Assembly: GCA_009823505.1 (NCBI GenBank)
Contig: VZQC01013703.1
Span: 268,646 to 332,645 of the forward strand
DNA: 64,000 nucleotides
Direction of reading: 5' to 3'
DNA from: Rhizomys pruinosus
Lineage: Eukaryota; Chordata; Mammalia; Rodentia; Spalacidae
Part shown: positions 32,401 to 43,599 of the stretch, piece after piece
Position numbering within the stretch: the first letter of the stretch is position 1
How the letters are laid out: every line of letters begins with the position of its first letter
The notes under the pieces: generated by a model
Databases searched by the model: none
What the model saw: only the letters and a program-made list of their open reading frames with translations
Told to the model about the DNA's origin: nothing
Position numbers and translations under genes: made by a program

Positions 32401-33805
32401 CAGTGCTGTTTACTGCTGAGTCATATCTCCAGCTTTGGGATAATTGTTTTTAATTCACCCACATTATTCTATTGCAAGACAAAGCCAACCACATAGAAAA
32501 TATAAAAGTTATAACCAACTAGGCCAAGTTTTCTGACTATCAGGATGTAAGGTGATAGATATGTTAATTAACTTGATTTAATTCTATGTTGTATTTATAA
32601 ATCATAAAATTATTTTACATCCATAAGATCTGTATCATAATTTGATGCATCCATGATTTTCGAGTTGTTATTTACAATAATAAAAAGCTCCTCACCATAG
32701 GCTAAGGCTGTAAGCAATATGACAAAGCGCGGCTTTACGCGACACTTAGTTTGTGGTTGATTTGTGTTATCATCTCAAGGTCACAGATATTGTGTAGTAG
32801 TGAAACGCAATTTGAACACTGATGTCCTTGGTTGGCTCTAGTGATTAATATATGTATTTTCCTATTTATGTGATGTAGCTCCTACTTTATGAGTATGTTT
32901 CTAAATTTCGCTTTGAGATAACTCACTAGTACTTCTCATTATGAGAATAAGGATCTATCGAGATATTGGAATCTCATACTTGAAACTATAATCATCACAT
33001 CAGTATTGGGAAAAGTTGAGAGAGAATCTTGGTATGCAAAATTCGTTATGACTTTAAAAGGGAATTACTGGAATATTTCGTATATTTGTTGTTTCTTACA
33101 GTGATAGAGTGTTGTATATTGATGAGTCAACATAGATTATAATTCTGAGTATTGCACCTAAACGTCATGGCTAGTTGTTTGTTAGGTCGAGTAAAATGTG
33201 TTGAAACTCTTGGTTGCAGCAATTTTAATGTAAATCATCGAATATGCGTGGTTATACATTATGCTATGTGATTTTGCTGATGTTGCTTGTGTTATCTTGG
33301 TAATATTGGTGGCGTCGACCATATTGTAAAGTACATCGCAAGAATGGCGCGTTCTCTCTAGTGTTTCCGAGGGTTTATGCCTTGAGTATCACTCTCGTGC
33401 ACTGTCATCATTGGTCTACTTGCTTCAGTCTTGCTTGCGCACTCCTATGAGGATTCTGCTGTATAGCCAAATAGTACTATTTCTGCTTTTATGAGTTTGA
33501 TTATTTCCTTATAGATTTCTCATGTGAGAGCATCCTGAATTTGTCCTTGACTTATTTTCGTTAGTATGATGTTCCCCAATTTTATTCATTTCTTTGCGAA
33601 CAAACAGATTTTTTTTTCTTGTAAAGATCATCAATACGTATTTCTATATGTAGCCTTATATTTTTTAATCTGTTTATTCATGGACATTTAGGGTTGACCC
33701 ATACTTGGTAATTAGTGAATAATGCTGCAGGAAAACATACGGATTTCAAATTCCTAGGTAATAGGTACATTCAAAGTTGGTTTGGATTTTTCTGGAGTAT
33801 ATAAA

Positions 33806-33856
<51 letters not shown>

Positions 33857-33866
33857 ATATCTCAGA
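33806..33866 (+). repeat. (CT)n(TA)n microsatellite, second occurrence
   Basis: CTCTCTCTCT then (TA)n and CTATATCTC. Same structure as 26591-26658; probably the same genomic locus. Confidence 0.93.
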
Positions 33867-34826
33867 ATAAGCCTGACCAAAGACATTAAATATCTCTACA
33901 ATGAAAAATTTTAAATTTTGAAGGAGATTCCAGAAAAGGGAAGGACTTCCCATGCTCATGGATTAGAATAAATAATATAGTAAAAATGACCATCCTACCC
34001 AAAGTAATATATAGATTCAATGTAACCCCAATCAAAATCCCCATAACTTTCTTCACAGAATTAGAAAAATATTCAAAAATTCATATGGAAAAACAGAAGA
34101 CCCTGGATAGCCAAAGCAACTCTGAGCACAGAGTAATACAGGAGGGATTACTATACCAGACTTCAAACTCTATTATAGAGCTATAGTAATAAAAACAGAA
34201 TAGTATTGGCATAAAATAGGCCAATAAATCAATGGAACAAAATTGAAGACCCAAACTTGAGTCCATGCAATTTTCAGCCACCTGATATTCAGCCCCTGGC
34301 AAAGGGGCCAAGAACATGCAATGGAGGAAAGCCAATATCTTCAGCAAATGGTCCTGGAAAAATTGGATCACCATATGTAGACTAATAAAACCAAACCCCT
34401 ATCTTTCACCTTGTACAAAAGTCAATTCTAAATGGATCAAAGACCTCAGTGTGAAACTTGAAACTCTGAAAATGATAGACAAAAACACTGGCAGTAACCT
34501 ACAAGATATAGGTATAGGAAAAGACTTTCTAAATCAGACCCTAGTTGAGCAGGAAATAAGGTCAATGATCAACAAGTGGGACCTTATTAAACTAAAAGCT
34601 TCTGCACAGCCAAAGAAACAATCAAAGAAGTGCAGAGAAAACTCACAGAGTGGGAGGAAACCTTCACCAGTGCCACATCTGACAGGAGTTTAACATCCAG
34701 AGTATATAAATTATTAAAAAAAAAAGGACCAAGAAAGCAAATGACGCAATTAAAAGATGGACTAAAGATCTGAACAGAGACTTCACAAGAGAAATAAGAT
34801 GGCCAAGAAACATCTTAAAAAGTGTT
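33867..34826 (+). mobile_element. L1 ORF2 continuation (3' of the reverse transcriptase)
   Basis: Resumes ORF2 right where 26590 leaves it (…ATAGCCTC | microsatellite | AATAAGCCTGACCAAAGAC…). Encodes ORF2-like pieces such as [20 protein letters not shown] at 34001-34060 and PYLSPCTKVNSKWIKDLS near 34397-34450. Stops and frameshifts show it is dead. Confidence 0.92.
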
Positions 34827-35042
34827 GGGGCTGGAGAGATGGCCTAGCGGTTAAGAGCGCTGACTGCTCTTGCAGAGGACCCGGGTTTGATCCCCAGTAC
34901 CCACATGGCGGCTGAGAACGTCTTTGACTCCAGTCCCAGGGGAATCCAACACCCTCTTCTGACCTCCGCAGCATTGCATGACATGGGTGCACAGACCTAC
35001 ATGCAGACAGTACATTCATACACATAAAAAATAAATAAAAAT
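34827..35042 (+). repeat. B2-type SINE (short form) inserted in the L1
   Basis: Complete B2 with target-site duplication AAAAAGTGTT at 34817-34826 and 35043-35052. L1 continues on both sides. Confidence 0.96.
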
Positions 35043-35052
35043 AAAAAGTGTT

Positions 35053-35699
35053 CAACATTGTTAGTAATTAAGGAAATGCAAATTAAAGCCACTTTAAGAT
35101 TTCATCTTACCTCGATCAGACTAGCTATGATTAAGAAAACAAATGAAAAAAAAAGAAAACAAATGATACAAAATGCTGGAGAGGGTGTGGAGAAAGAGGA
35201 ACACTCATTCACTGAGGTGGGAATGTAAACTCATGCAACCCCTAATGGAAAGCAGTGTGGAAAACTCTTAAAAGACTAAAAATGAATGTACCATTTGACC
35301 CAATCATATCACTCCTGAGTGTATACCCAAAAGGATCCATCCTGTAGCAGAGATATTTGCACAGCCATGGTTATTGCTGCTCTTTTCACAATAGTGAAGA
35401 GCTGGAAGCAACTAAAGTGTCCCTCAACTGATGAGTGGATAATGAAAAGTTAGTACATTTATACAATGGAATTCTATGTGGCGATAATGAAAGATGACAT
35501 TGTGAAATTTGCAGGCAAATGGAACTAGAAACTGTTATGCTAAGTGAAGTAACATAGTCTCAGAAAAACAAACGACGTATGTTATTCCTCATTTATGGAT
35601 CCTAGCACCAAATCCTTATATGTAAGTGAAAGTGGGTCAGTAAAGACACAGTGACTGATATCACTATAGATATAGCTTGAAGTATATGTCTCTATTTTC
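35053..35699 (+). mobile_element. L1 ORF2 3' end
   Basis: ATTAAGGAAATGCAAATTAAAGCC ... GAGGGTGTGGAGAAAGAGGAACAC ... TATACCCAAAAGGATCCATCC ... GAACTAGAAACTGTTATGCTAAGTGAAG follow the order of the ORF2 C-terminal coding region and its end. Confidence 0.9.
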
Positions 35700-35715
35700 C
35701 ACAGTTCTAAGATTT

Positions 35716-35872
35716 TTTTTTTTTTTTGGTCTTTTCGAGACAGGGTCTCCCTATAGCCCCAGCTGTCCTGGAACTCACTCTGTAGACCAGGCCGGCCTTG
35801 AACTCACAAAGATCCGCCTGCCTCTGCCTCCCAAGTGCTGGGATTAAAGGCGTGCACCACCACACCCAGCAT
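35716..35872 (-). repeat. B1 SINE in the L1 tail
   Basis: Poly-T then GTCTTTTCGAGACAGGGTCTCCC to CACCACACCCAGC. Target-site duplication CACAGTTCTAAGATTT at 35700-35715 and 35873-35888, 16 bp and perfect. Confidence 0.97.
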
Positions 35873-35888
35873 CACAGTTCTAAGATTT

Positions 35889-36135
35889 ATGTGAAAGAAT
35901 AAATCTCTTTTTTTTTGTATTTTGAAATTTTGTGCATTTCATACAACATTCCTTAATCAGATTTAGATCCGTTCCCCCTTCCTTTCCCCCCACCCTGCCA
36001 GAGCTCATGCATTCTGCCATACATGTCTTTCATCTTTTTCTCAGTCTTTAAAAAATTTAAATGTAGAAGTTTATTGTTTTGAGCAGAAGTTTACTGTTTC
36101 AATCAGTTCTTTGACCCAGTCTTTTTTGTTGTTCT
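35889..36135 (-). repeat. Probable antisense L1 3' end; family shared with 41515-41765
   Basis: AAATTTTGTGCATTTCATACAACATTCC ... CCCCCACCCTGCCAGAGCTCATGCATTCTGCCATACATGTCTTTCATC. The same order of phrases, diverged, is found at 41515-41765. Looks like the reverse of a rodent L1 3' UTR; not certain. Confidence 0.45.
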
Positions 36136-37399
36136 TTCCAATTTGTATCCCTCCAAATTATGCATATATACATGCCACACATATACCAAAATTATGATGT
36201 CTGAAAATAAACTATAGGTTAATTCCAAAACACGTTTAGTGATTCACATTTTGACAGTAGAGTTGTATGCAGGTAAAGAAAAAAGATTACTTTACATTCA
36301 TACATTACATAGCAAGTTGAGTAACATCAGGCATTATATTTACTAAAAAAGAAAGAAAGAAAAAGAATTATTCAGTTTGCCTTATAGAGATTTGGTGCTA
36401 GGATTCACAGATAAGGGGCACAATATGTCTTTTTTTTTTAAAAGTACATTAAAACATACATGATCTTGCTATGTAATTTAGGGATATATAATTATATTTA
36501 TTTTTACCTGCATGCAAGCTTATGGCTAAACTCTGAATCCTTGAATGTGTTTTGGAATTAACCTATAGTTTATTTTCAGACTATAAATTTGGTATATGTA
36601 TTGGAATGAAAAAAAAAACAGAAAAAAATGTCCCTTTAGGAGGTCATTTGCATCCCTCTGCAGTCACTGAACCATGAGTCCATCATTTAAGTTACTTTTG
36701 TCAATGTGTCTTGTCATAGCAAAAGGAAGAAAAAAAAGACAAAAAACAAACAAACACCCCCCCCAACCCACAAAAAATTTGCCCAGGAGTCAGAGATATG
36801 CCCTGAAGTTTAGAAGTGAGGTTTGTCTGCTTATATGGGCTTTTCTCATTCCATGAGTCCCCCATGAGGGGCTCTGAAGTCGAACCACAGACTCCTGCTC
36901 CGGGCCACTACCCTGCTCTAGGGGTCTACAGTCTTAGCCAGCAGGCTGGTTAGTTTTTCTTTCAAATTTTATTTTATTTGTGTTGGTGAAGCATTAGATT
37001 TTCAGGAGACCAAGCGCAGCCATTTCTGGGGTTCTTGGCTCCTGAGGAGGCCGTGTCTTTGGGAATCGATATGTTGTCTGTGGACGATGCCATCACAATG
37101 ATTAGGCACACACTGTAGTCTGTAGACGTCATGTAGAATTAATAGACAGTAATGGAATTTTCTGGAAGATGACAGTTTCTTTGACACACACACCCCTTTT
37201 TTTTTTTTTACCATTCTAAATAAACCTATGGAGAAAGCTACCTGTTTGGGATTTTTTTTTCCTGCTTTGGGCTTATTTTGATCCAAAATTCTCAATAGAT
37301 AGGAGAATATCTATATGGTGTATGGTATGCTTATCTTGAATTAAGTGTTTAGATTTAAAAGGATAAAACAGTATGCTAGATAGTAAATTTATACCTCTG
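36136..37399. other. Unassigned sequence, duplicated at about 29.7-30.98 kb
   Basis: No protein family recognised. Contains A-rich and poly-T patches and a GC-richer block 36780-36950 (TCCCCCATGAGGGGCTCTGAAG...). Probably L1 3' UTR or LTR material. Confidence 0.35.
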
Positions 37400-37893
37400 T
37401 TGATAGTTATGATGAACAGGAAAGGAAAGGAGAGGCCTCAGCCCAGTGAGTTATAGCCCACTTTACCCCTTAAAAACACTATGTGAAAGAACCTGAGGTA
37501 GTTGATGACCATTATGGAAGAGTTCCCAGACAGCTGGGAACTTACTCATATGAACTCCTACCAACGGCAGCAGCATGCACAAGACCCATGCAAGCTCAAA
37601 TCAGACAAAATCCCAGCATAGAAGTGGGGAAGTGGGTTAGAAGCCCCAACCTTAGCTGAGGAACCCTTGGCAAATAATAACTACTGGGAAAGGGAGAGTA
37701 AGTTTTCTTTCAGAGAGTTTAGGGTTAACCATGCTCCAGTGGATGGATGCACATGGAAGGACATTTGGGGACACAAGCTTCCCTCAATAGGTTTTACTAT
37801 ATTTGACAGAGAATATGAAATCTGGTGAGAGGGTGTATAAGGAGAGAGTCTAAGTGTGATAATATATTGTATGAAACTCACAAAAATTCAATA
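37400..37893 (+). mobile_element. Lx-type L1 3' UTR
   Basis: GAAGAGTTCCCAGACAGCTGGGAACTT ... GACCCATGCAAGCTCAAATCAGACAAAATCCCAGCA ... CTACTGGGAAAGGGAGAGTAAGTTTTCTTT ... ATATATTGTATGAAACTCACAAAAATTC follows the rodent Lx 3' UTR, as does 56050-57390. Confidence 0.75.
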
Positions 37894-38492
37894 CACTATG
37901 TAAGGATCTTCCAGCTACTTGAGGATTTGAGAAGATTCAGGAGCAACCCCCACAAAAGAGTTAATGTTGGCCAAAAATCAGTGAAGAGATAAAGCACTGT
38001 GTGCCTTTGCCAGGATCAAGATGGTGTCCTTTCCCTTCGTATCTTGAGACCCAGTGTCTTAGTCGTACTTGTCCATCCACATTTCCTCCTGGGTTCTTCT
38101 ACTAAGTGGAAACAATTTTCAATAAAGATTTGTAGAGTTTTCTGTGCTGAAGTGTTTTATTTCTTATCTCATCAACCCCCTTATCTTTCTGTCTCTAGTC
38201 ACATAGTACTCTTAGAGGAAGAAGTATACACTTACTTGTATTGTTGATCTTGCAAACTGATCTGTTGCAGGATGATGAATAATTAATTCCTCATCATGTT
38301 GGGTGTCTGGGGATAAGTTCTGGGCTGATTGCAAAGAAATCAGTCAGGATCCAGGAGCATGTTATATCATGTTCAAAGGAACTCACTCTTAGGGCCAGGC
38401 ATCACACACAAGGAAAGGAAAACCTGAGAATCCAGTCAGTCCTCTCTACCACCAATCAGCAGTGAGTGACTCCAAGGGTCTCCTTTTCCTGG

Positions 38493-38532
<40 letters not shown>
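38493..38532 (+). repeat. (GAT)n microsatellite
   Basis: About 12 GAT units; much shorter and interrupted in the corrupted copy near 32119-32145. Confidence 0.93.
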
Positions 38533-38589
38533 AATGGCTATGGGCCTCTGACCTCACTGCTTCATTGAGAACCTTATTGGGATAATTGG

Positions 38590-38822
38590 TATTTTATTAT
38601 TTTATTATATATTTTATTTTATTTTATGTGCATGAGTGTATTGCCTGCATGTGTGTAAGTTCACTCATGTTGTGAAATGCCCTTGGAGTCAGAAGAGGGC
38701 ATTGGATCCCCTGGAAATGGAGTTTCAGATGGTTGTTACCTACCATGTGGGTGCTAGGAATTGAACCTGAGTCCTTTGTAAGGCAGTCAGTACTCTTAAC
38801 TGCTGAGTCATATCTCCAGCTT
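38590..38822 (-). repeat. B2/B3-type SINE
   Basis: Antisense: TTATTATTTTATTATATATTTTA tail, GAGTCAGAAGAGGGCATTGGATCCCCTGG, ending CTTAACTGCTGAGTCATATCTCCAGC. Corrupted duplicate at about 32195-32436. Confidence 0.9.
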
Positions 38823-39207
38823 TGGGATAATTGTTTTTAATTCACCCACATTATTCTATTGCAAGACAAAGCCAACCACATAGAAAATATAAAAGTTATA
38901 ACCAACTAGGCCAAGTTTTCTGACTATCAGGATGTAAGGTGATAGATATGTTAATTAACTTGATTTAATTCTATGTTGTATTTATAAATCATAAAATTAT
39001 TTTGTATCCCATAAGTATCTATAATTATACATTGTTAACTTACAATAATAAAAGCTCCTCCATAGCAGCCAAGGCTGTAGAATTGACAAACAGGTTAGGA
39101 ACACTAATTTGTGGTTGTTTCTCTCCAAGCATTCAGAGGAAGCATTTGAACAGCATTCTGTGTCTGTGATTATACTTATTTTATTAGTATATACTTATAT
39201 ACTAATC

Positions 39208-39251
39208 TTGATTATACTCATATCTCAATAAAAAGATATGAGTATAATCAA
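39208..39251. repeat. Perfect 18-bp inverted repeat (hairpin)
   Basis: TTGATTATACTCATATCT (39208-39225), loop CAATAAAA, then its exact reverse complement (39234-39251). Confidence 0.95.
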
Positions 39252-39589
39252 CTCAACTATAATCATCACATCAGTATTGGGAAAAGTTGAGAGAGAATCT
39301 TGGGAATCAATTCAACTTAATAGGGAATTACCGAGAGTTTCATATTTTACTTACAGATGAAGGAAATGAATAAGAAATAAGTTACACTTTTCTGATTTCA
39401 CAAAACTCATGTGTTTGTAGTGAGAACATTTGAAACTCTTTCAGCAATTTTAGAAATGAACGGTTAATTTGCTATAATTGATAAGGTTCACCATATTGTA
39501 AAGTACATCTCAAGACCCCGTTCCTCCTATCCGAGGGTTCCTTGTACACTCTCGCTCTCATTCCTTCAGTTCTGCTCCTCCCTAGATTC

Positions 39590-40170
39590 TGTAGCCAAAT
39601 AGTCTATTTTCTGCTTTTATGAGTTTGATTATTTCCTTATAGATTTCTCATGTGAGAGCATCCTGAATTTGTCCTTGACTTATTTTCGTTAGTATGATGT
39701 TCCCCAATTTTATTCATTTCTTTGCGAATCACAGATTTTTTTTCTTTAAAGACTAAATAGTATTCTATATGTACCTTAATTTTTAATCTGTTTATTCATG
39801 GACATTTAGGTTGACCCCATAACTTGGTTATTGTGAATAATGCTGCAGGAAACATACGGATTTCAAATCTCCTAGGTAAATATTCAAAGTGGGATTTATG
39901 GAGTATATAATAATTCCAATTTTAGAATTTAGAGAACTTTGGTGCACTTTTCCATTAATGTGCTTTCTAAAATTCCCATCCACAGTATATAGATATATAG
40001 AACACAGGGCGTTCTATTCTCCATGTCCTTGACAATTCTTGTTATATATTTGTCTTCTTAACATCAGCCTCTATGGGAAGTATGAGAGGATACTGCATCA
40101 TGGCTTCAATTCATATTTCACTGGTTGTTAGTTATATGGAACATTCTTTCTTGAATCCATTTGCTGTGAA
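39590..40170 (-). mobile_element. Old L1 3' end, antisense
   Basis: TATGATGTTCCCCAATTTTATTCATTTC ... TATTCATGGACATTTAGGTTGACC ... TTGTGAATAATGCTGCAGGAAACAT ... CTCCATGTCCTTGACAATTCTTGTT is the reverse of an L1 ORF2 end/3' region. The false duplication ends inside it, at about 39910. Confidence 0.8.
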
Positions 40171-40249
40171 CACATATTTACTTATTGACAGCCAATTCTA
40201 TGGTAGACAGGTGTGGTGAATTATATAGATGTCTGCTTGATATAGTTTT

Positions 40250-40465
40250 CTTTTTAAAAGAATTTTTTACTAAATCATTTATTCATTTTTTGTGTATATG
40301 TATTTGTGTGAGTGTTCTTATACCAAGGCACACTTGTGGAGGTCAGAGAAAAACTGTTGAGAGTTGGTTCTCCTTTTTACCTTGTGAGTCCCAGTAATTG
40401 AACTCAGGTCATCAGGCTTGGCAGCATGCACCTTTACCTGCCTGGGAACCTTTTTCTCTGGCCCT
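40250..40465 (-). repeat. tRNA-derived SINE (B3/B4-like), diverged
   Basis: GGAGGTCAGAGAAAAACTGTTGAGAGTTGGTTCTCC ... GTGAGTCCCAGTAATTGAACTCAGGTCATCAGGCTTGG ... CTCTGGCCC in antisense order. Confidence 0.6.
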
Positions 40466-40483
40466 TGAAATAGTTTTCTAGCT

Positions 40484-40705
40484 GGTGCAGGCCTCCTGTG
40501 GCACAGGAGGCTAAAATAGGAGGATCAATAGTTTAGGATCTGCTTGGGCTATAGAGTTCAAGGCCAGTCTGAGTCAATTCACGAAACTTTATTTCAAAAT
40601 AAAAAGTAAAAAGAGGTCTGAGGATATAGTTGAGTGGTATAATACCATGGGCCAGGTCATGGGTTCAATCTCCAATACTGCCACAAAACAAAACACACAA
40701 AACAA
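40484..40705 (+). repeat. B1-ID composite SINE (RSINE/B4-like)
   Basis: B1-like left part (CACAGGAGGCTAAAATAGGAGGATCAATAG, TTCAAGGCCAGTCTGAG) followed by an ID-like right part (GAGGATATAGTTGAGTGGTATAATACC ... GGGTTCAATCTCCAATACTGCC) and CAAAACA tail. Confidence 0.6.
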
Positions 40706-40752
40706 AGGTTTTCTAGGTTAGTGATCACTATGATTATTCTTTTGTTTATTTT

Positions 40753-40895
40753 GTATTTTGAGACAGGGTCTCCCTGTAGCCTCAGCTGGCCTAGAACTTG
40801 CTATGTAGACCAGGCTAGCTTCCATTTCACAGACATCTGCTTATCTCTGCCTCCTTCCTGAGTCCTAGGATTAAAGCATGTGTCACCATGCCTGG
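40753..40895 (-). repeat. B1 SINE
   Basis: GTATTTTGAGACAGGGTCTCCCTGTAGCC ... AGGATTAAAGCATGTGTCACCATGCCTGG; diverged. Confidence 0.92.
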
Positions 40896-41514
40896 AATTA
40901 TTATTATAGGTATATTTAATAATTTATAAATTATTAAACTTCAATAATAGCATTTTAAAGAGGAAGAAAATAAATAATATTTAATTATTTTCTAAATTCA
41001 TTTGACCTCATTAATGCTAAATAATATTTAGGAGGAGAAGTGATATTGAAAATACCTAACTACTTTTTAACATAGATTTTTTTTTAACTTTCTTGGGCTC
41101 CATTACAAGGTAACATAGAAAGCTGGAGTAACAGGTGGGAATTTAGTAGAGACATATTGGTTCAGGTGCTATAGTGTTTCTCTAATAACTGGATTTATGC
41201 CCAGTAATAACTGTGCATGCAGCCTCAGAGCTGCTGTCTTTGCCTTACGGTTGGAAACATGGATGTGGGAGCCTGGGCAGCTCTACCAGTGCCTCACAGG
41301 ACTGAAATCTTCGACCCAGAAGAGAAAAGGCTCTTGAAGCCTCCCTCTCAGTGCCCGCATTGTGTGCCATGGACCCTTCAGTTCCATCAGGACAGCAACG
41401 CCTTACAAAAGTTGGGTCATGTGAGTGTTATATAGTTGTGGACAAGTCATCAAATTTTTCTGAGCCTTGGTTGTATTGGATTCACTTCAGTGATGTGAAA
41501 TAACTTGTCTTCTT

Positions 41515-41765
41515 TTTTAAAATATATTCTATTGTTATTAAACTTTTCATATGTCATACAGCATTTCTCAATCCAAGTTAGAGTCATTTCCCTTTCCATG
41601 CCCCCCTCCCCACCTGAGTTCATGAACTCTGCCATACATGTCTTGAATCTTTTTCTGAGTCTTTCCAGATTTTTTTTTTTCAAAGCAGAGGCTTATTGTT
41701 TGGGGGAGAACTTCACTGTTTCAGTCGTTTTTTTCCAGTTCTTTTGATGTTGTTGTTCTCTCCAA
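41515..41765 (-). repeat. Probable antisense L1 3' end, same family as 35889-36135
   Basis: Shares the ordered phrases CCTTTCCATGCCCCCCTCCCCACC, TGAACTCTGCCATACATGTCTTGAATCTTTTTCTGAGTC and AGGCTTATTGTTTGGGGG with the earlier block. Confidence 0.45.
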
Positions 41766-41797
41766 CTTGTATTGCTTCAATATACATATATATGTAT

Positions 41798-41842
41798 ATA
41801 TACACATACATACATACATACATACATACATACATACATACA
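41798..41842 (+). repeat. (ACAT)n microsatellite
   Basis: About 11 ACAT units after a TATATATG-rich lead. Confidence 0.95.
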
Positions 41843-42245
41843 CATATCACCTGAATTGGAGGATTTTTTTAGGCTAAAAGATGTCATGTTTTCCTTAAGG
41901 AAGTGTTTGAAGGCTCCTCTTTGGCAAGCCCAAACAACCATCAGTCCTGCCCTTGTGATCCACACTGGGGTCTTTCCTTCCCATGGTCACCCAAATGAGG
42001 TCCACTAAGCACCGTGTCCTGTCTTGATCTTCCTGTACTGGCCTCCATGATACAGCCTGGGTAGTCCAACAATGGCAGTCTATACTCTGAAAAGGCTGAA
42101 ACCCCAGTAGCTGCTCAGTTCACAAGCTGGATGTCTCAGCAGTCCTCATCTGGCACTGAAGGTCTGGAGGATTCTTGGAGAGACACGAGTCTTCACTGCC
42201 TTTGCCATCCTTCAAAAATACCTGACTACTTTCAAAAGTCTTTGT

Positions 42246-42459
42246 GGGCTGAGGCTATAGCTCAGTTGATAGAATACTTGCCTAACCTTCATGAGGTCCT
42301 GGATGACAGGATATTCTTCAATACCACAGAAACTGGGTGTGGTCACGGCAAGGCAGGTAATCCCAACACTTGGAAAGTTGAGGTAGGGGGAGGATCAGGA
42401 GTTCAAGGTCACCGTTGGTTACATAGTGAGTTCTAGACTAGTCTGAGCTACATGAAACC

Positions 42460-42497
<38 letters not shown>

Positions 42498-42500
42498 TAC
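42246..42500 (+). repeat. B4-type SINE (ID + B1) with (CA)n tail
   Basis: ID-like GGGCTGAGGCTATAGCTCAGTTGATAGAATACTTGCC then B1-like GGCAGGTAATCCCAACACTTGG ... AGTTCAAGGTCACCG ... TGAAACCC and a (CA)n run 42463-42497. Confidence 0.75.
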
Positions 42501-42527
42501 ATAAACATTGTTGTGATATTCTAAGGT

Positions 42528-42655
42528 AGTGGTTCACACCTACAATCTGAACACTTGAGTGGCTGAGGCAGAAGGATTGCTTTGAGTTAGAGACAAGCCT
42601 AGGCTAAGCTCTAGGCCAATCTGGGCAATACATAGGGGATCTGTCTTGCCCCTCT
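42528..42655 (+). repeat. B1-related SINE, old
   Basis: GTGGTTCACACCTACAATCTGAACACTTGAGTGGCTGAGGCAGAAGGATTGC ... GGCCAATCTGGGCAATAC; diverged 7SL-type sequence. Confidence 0.55.
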
Positions 42656-42932
42656 TCTCCCCATCCAATGAAAAAAATCTTTGTGATTTGCCCATTTGAA
42701 GATTTGATCTCAGCTTCATTTCATTTTAGTATTGAATGGATGCAACGATTGAAAATGATACCATGTAAAGATGTTTAAATCCAAATGAAAACAGCATATC
42801 ATTGGCTGTGCTAGGTAAAGCACAAAGGTCATTAAGAAAGCCTTTCCACTGCTTTCATGCAAATGCTTTATTAAAATTGACCAGTAAATTTCCATCTTTG
42901 ATGGTGTCAACTAGTCTTGAAAAATACTTTGG

Positions 42933-43160
42933 GGCTGGAGAGATGGCCTAGCGGTTAAGAGCTCCAATTGCTCTTGCAGAGGACCCAGGTTCAATCCTCA
43001 GCACCCACATGGTGGCTGAGAACTGTCTTTAACTCCAGTTCCAAGGGAATCCGATGCCCTCTTCTGACCTCCGCAGCATTTCACGACACGGGTGCACAAA
43101 CCTACATGCAGACAGTACACTCATACACATAAAAATAAATAAATAAAATTCAAAAAAAAA
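42933..43160 (+). repeat. B2-type SINE (short form)
   Basis: GGGGCTGGAGAGATGGCCTAGCGG to an AAATAAATAAATAAAATTC tail. AAAATACTTTG flanks it on both sides as target-site duplication. Confidence 0.95.
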
Positions 43161-43445
43161 GAAAAAAATACTTTGAAGATATCCAGAGCTGTGTGGTGTG
43201 TGCATATGTGTGTGTAGTGTGTGCGTGTTTGTGTGTGCACACGTGCATTCAGGTGTCTGCATTTGTGTACATGTACAGAGGCCAGAGGTAGACATTGGAT
43301 GGCTTCTTCACTCCACCTTGTCATTTGAGACAGGCTCTTCCTCTGAATTTAGATGCTCACGGATTGGCTAGAGTGGCTGGCCAGTGAGCTCCAGTTGTAT
43401 CATTTGGTCCTGCCCCCCTCCAGCCCCCTTGAAACAGTAGCTTTG

Positions 43446-43594
43446 TGGTCCCTTTAATCCTAGCACTTGGGAGGCAGAGGCAGGCGGATCTTTGTGAGTT
43501 CGAGGCCAGCCTGGTCTACAGAATGAGTTCCAGGACAGCTGGGACTACAGGGAGACCCTGTCTCGAAAAGACCAAAAAAAAAAAAAAAAAAAAA
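43446..43594 (+). repeat. B1 SINE, 5'-truncated
   Basis: Starts at GTCCCTTTAATCCTAGCACTTGGG (the first 20 or so bases missing) and ends in CTCGAAAAGACC with a poly-A of about 22. Confidence 0.95.
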
Positions 43595-43599
43595 ATACC

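Larger units (their letters stand above)
26659..33802 (+). repeat. Error-laden duplicate of 33867-39910 (probable assembly artefact)
   Basis: Collinear over its whole length with 33867-39910. Anchors: 27320 with 34319, 27980 with 34804, 29245 with 35704, 30341 with 36781, 31500 with 37903, 32580 with 38965, 33700 with about 39820. Offset falls from about 7190 to 6120, so this copy carries about 1.1 kb more, as scattered small insertions. Errors are dense at 26.66-29.5 and 32.64-33.6 kb and almost absent at 30.34-30.52 and 31.50-31.69 kb. Content repeats the second copy: L1 ORF2 3' part, B2 (about 28005-28262), B1 (about 29258-29413), L1 3' UTR-like block, B2 (about 32195-32436) and L1 antisense end. 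Confidence 0.9.

Noticed and set aside
26659..33802. Interpretation as an ancient segmental duplication
   Set aside because: The mosaic of error-rich and identical stretches and the excess of single-base insertions fit raw long-read filling better than evolution; kept as an alternative to test.
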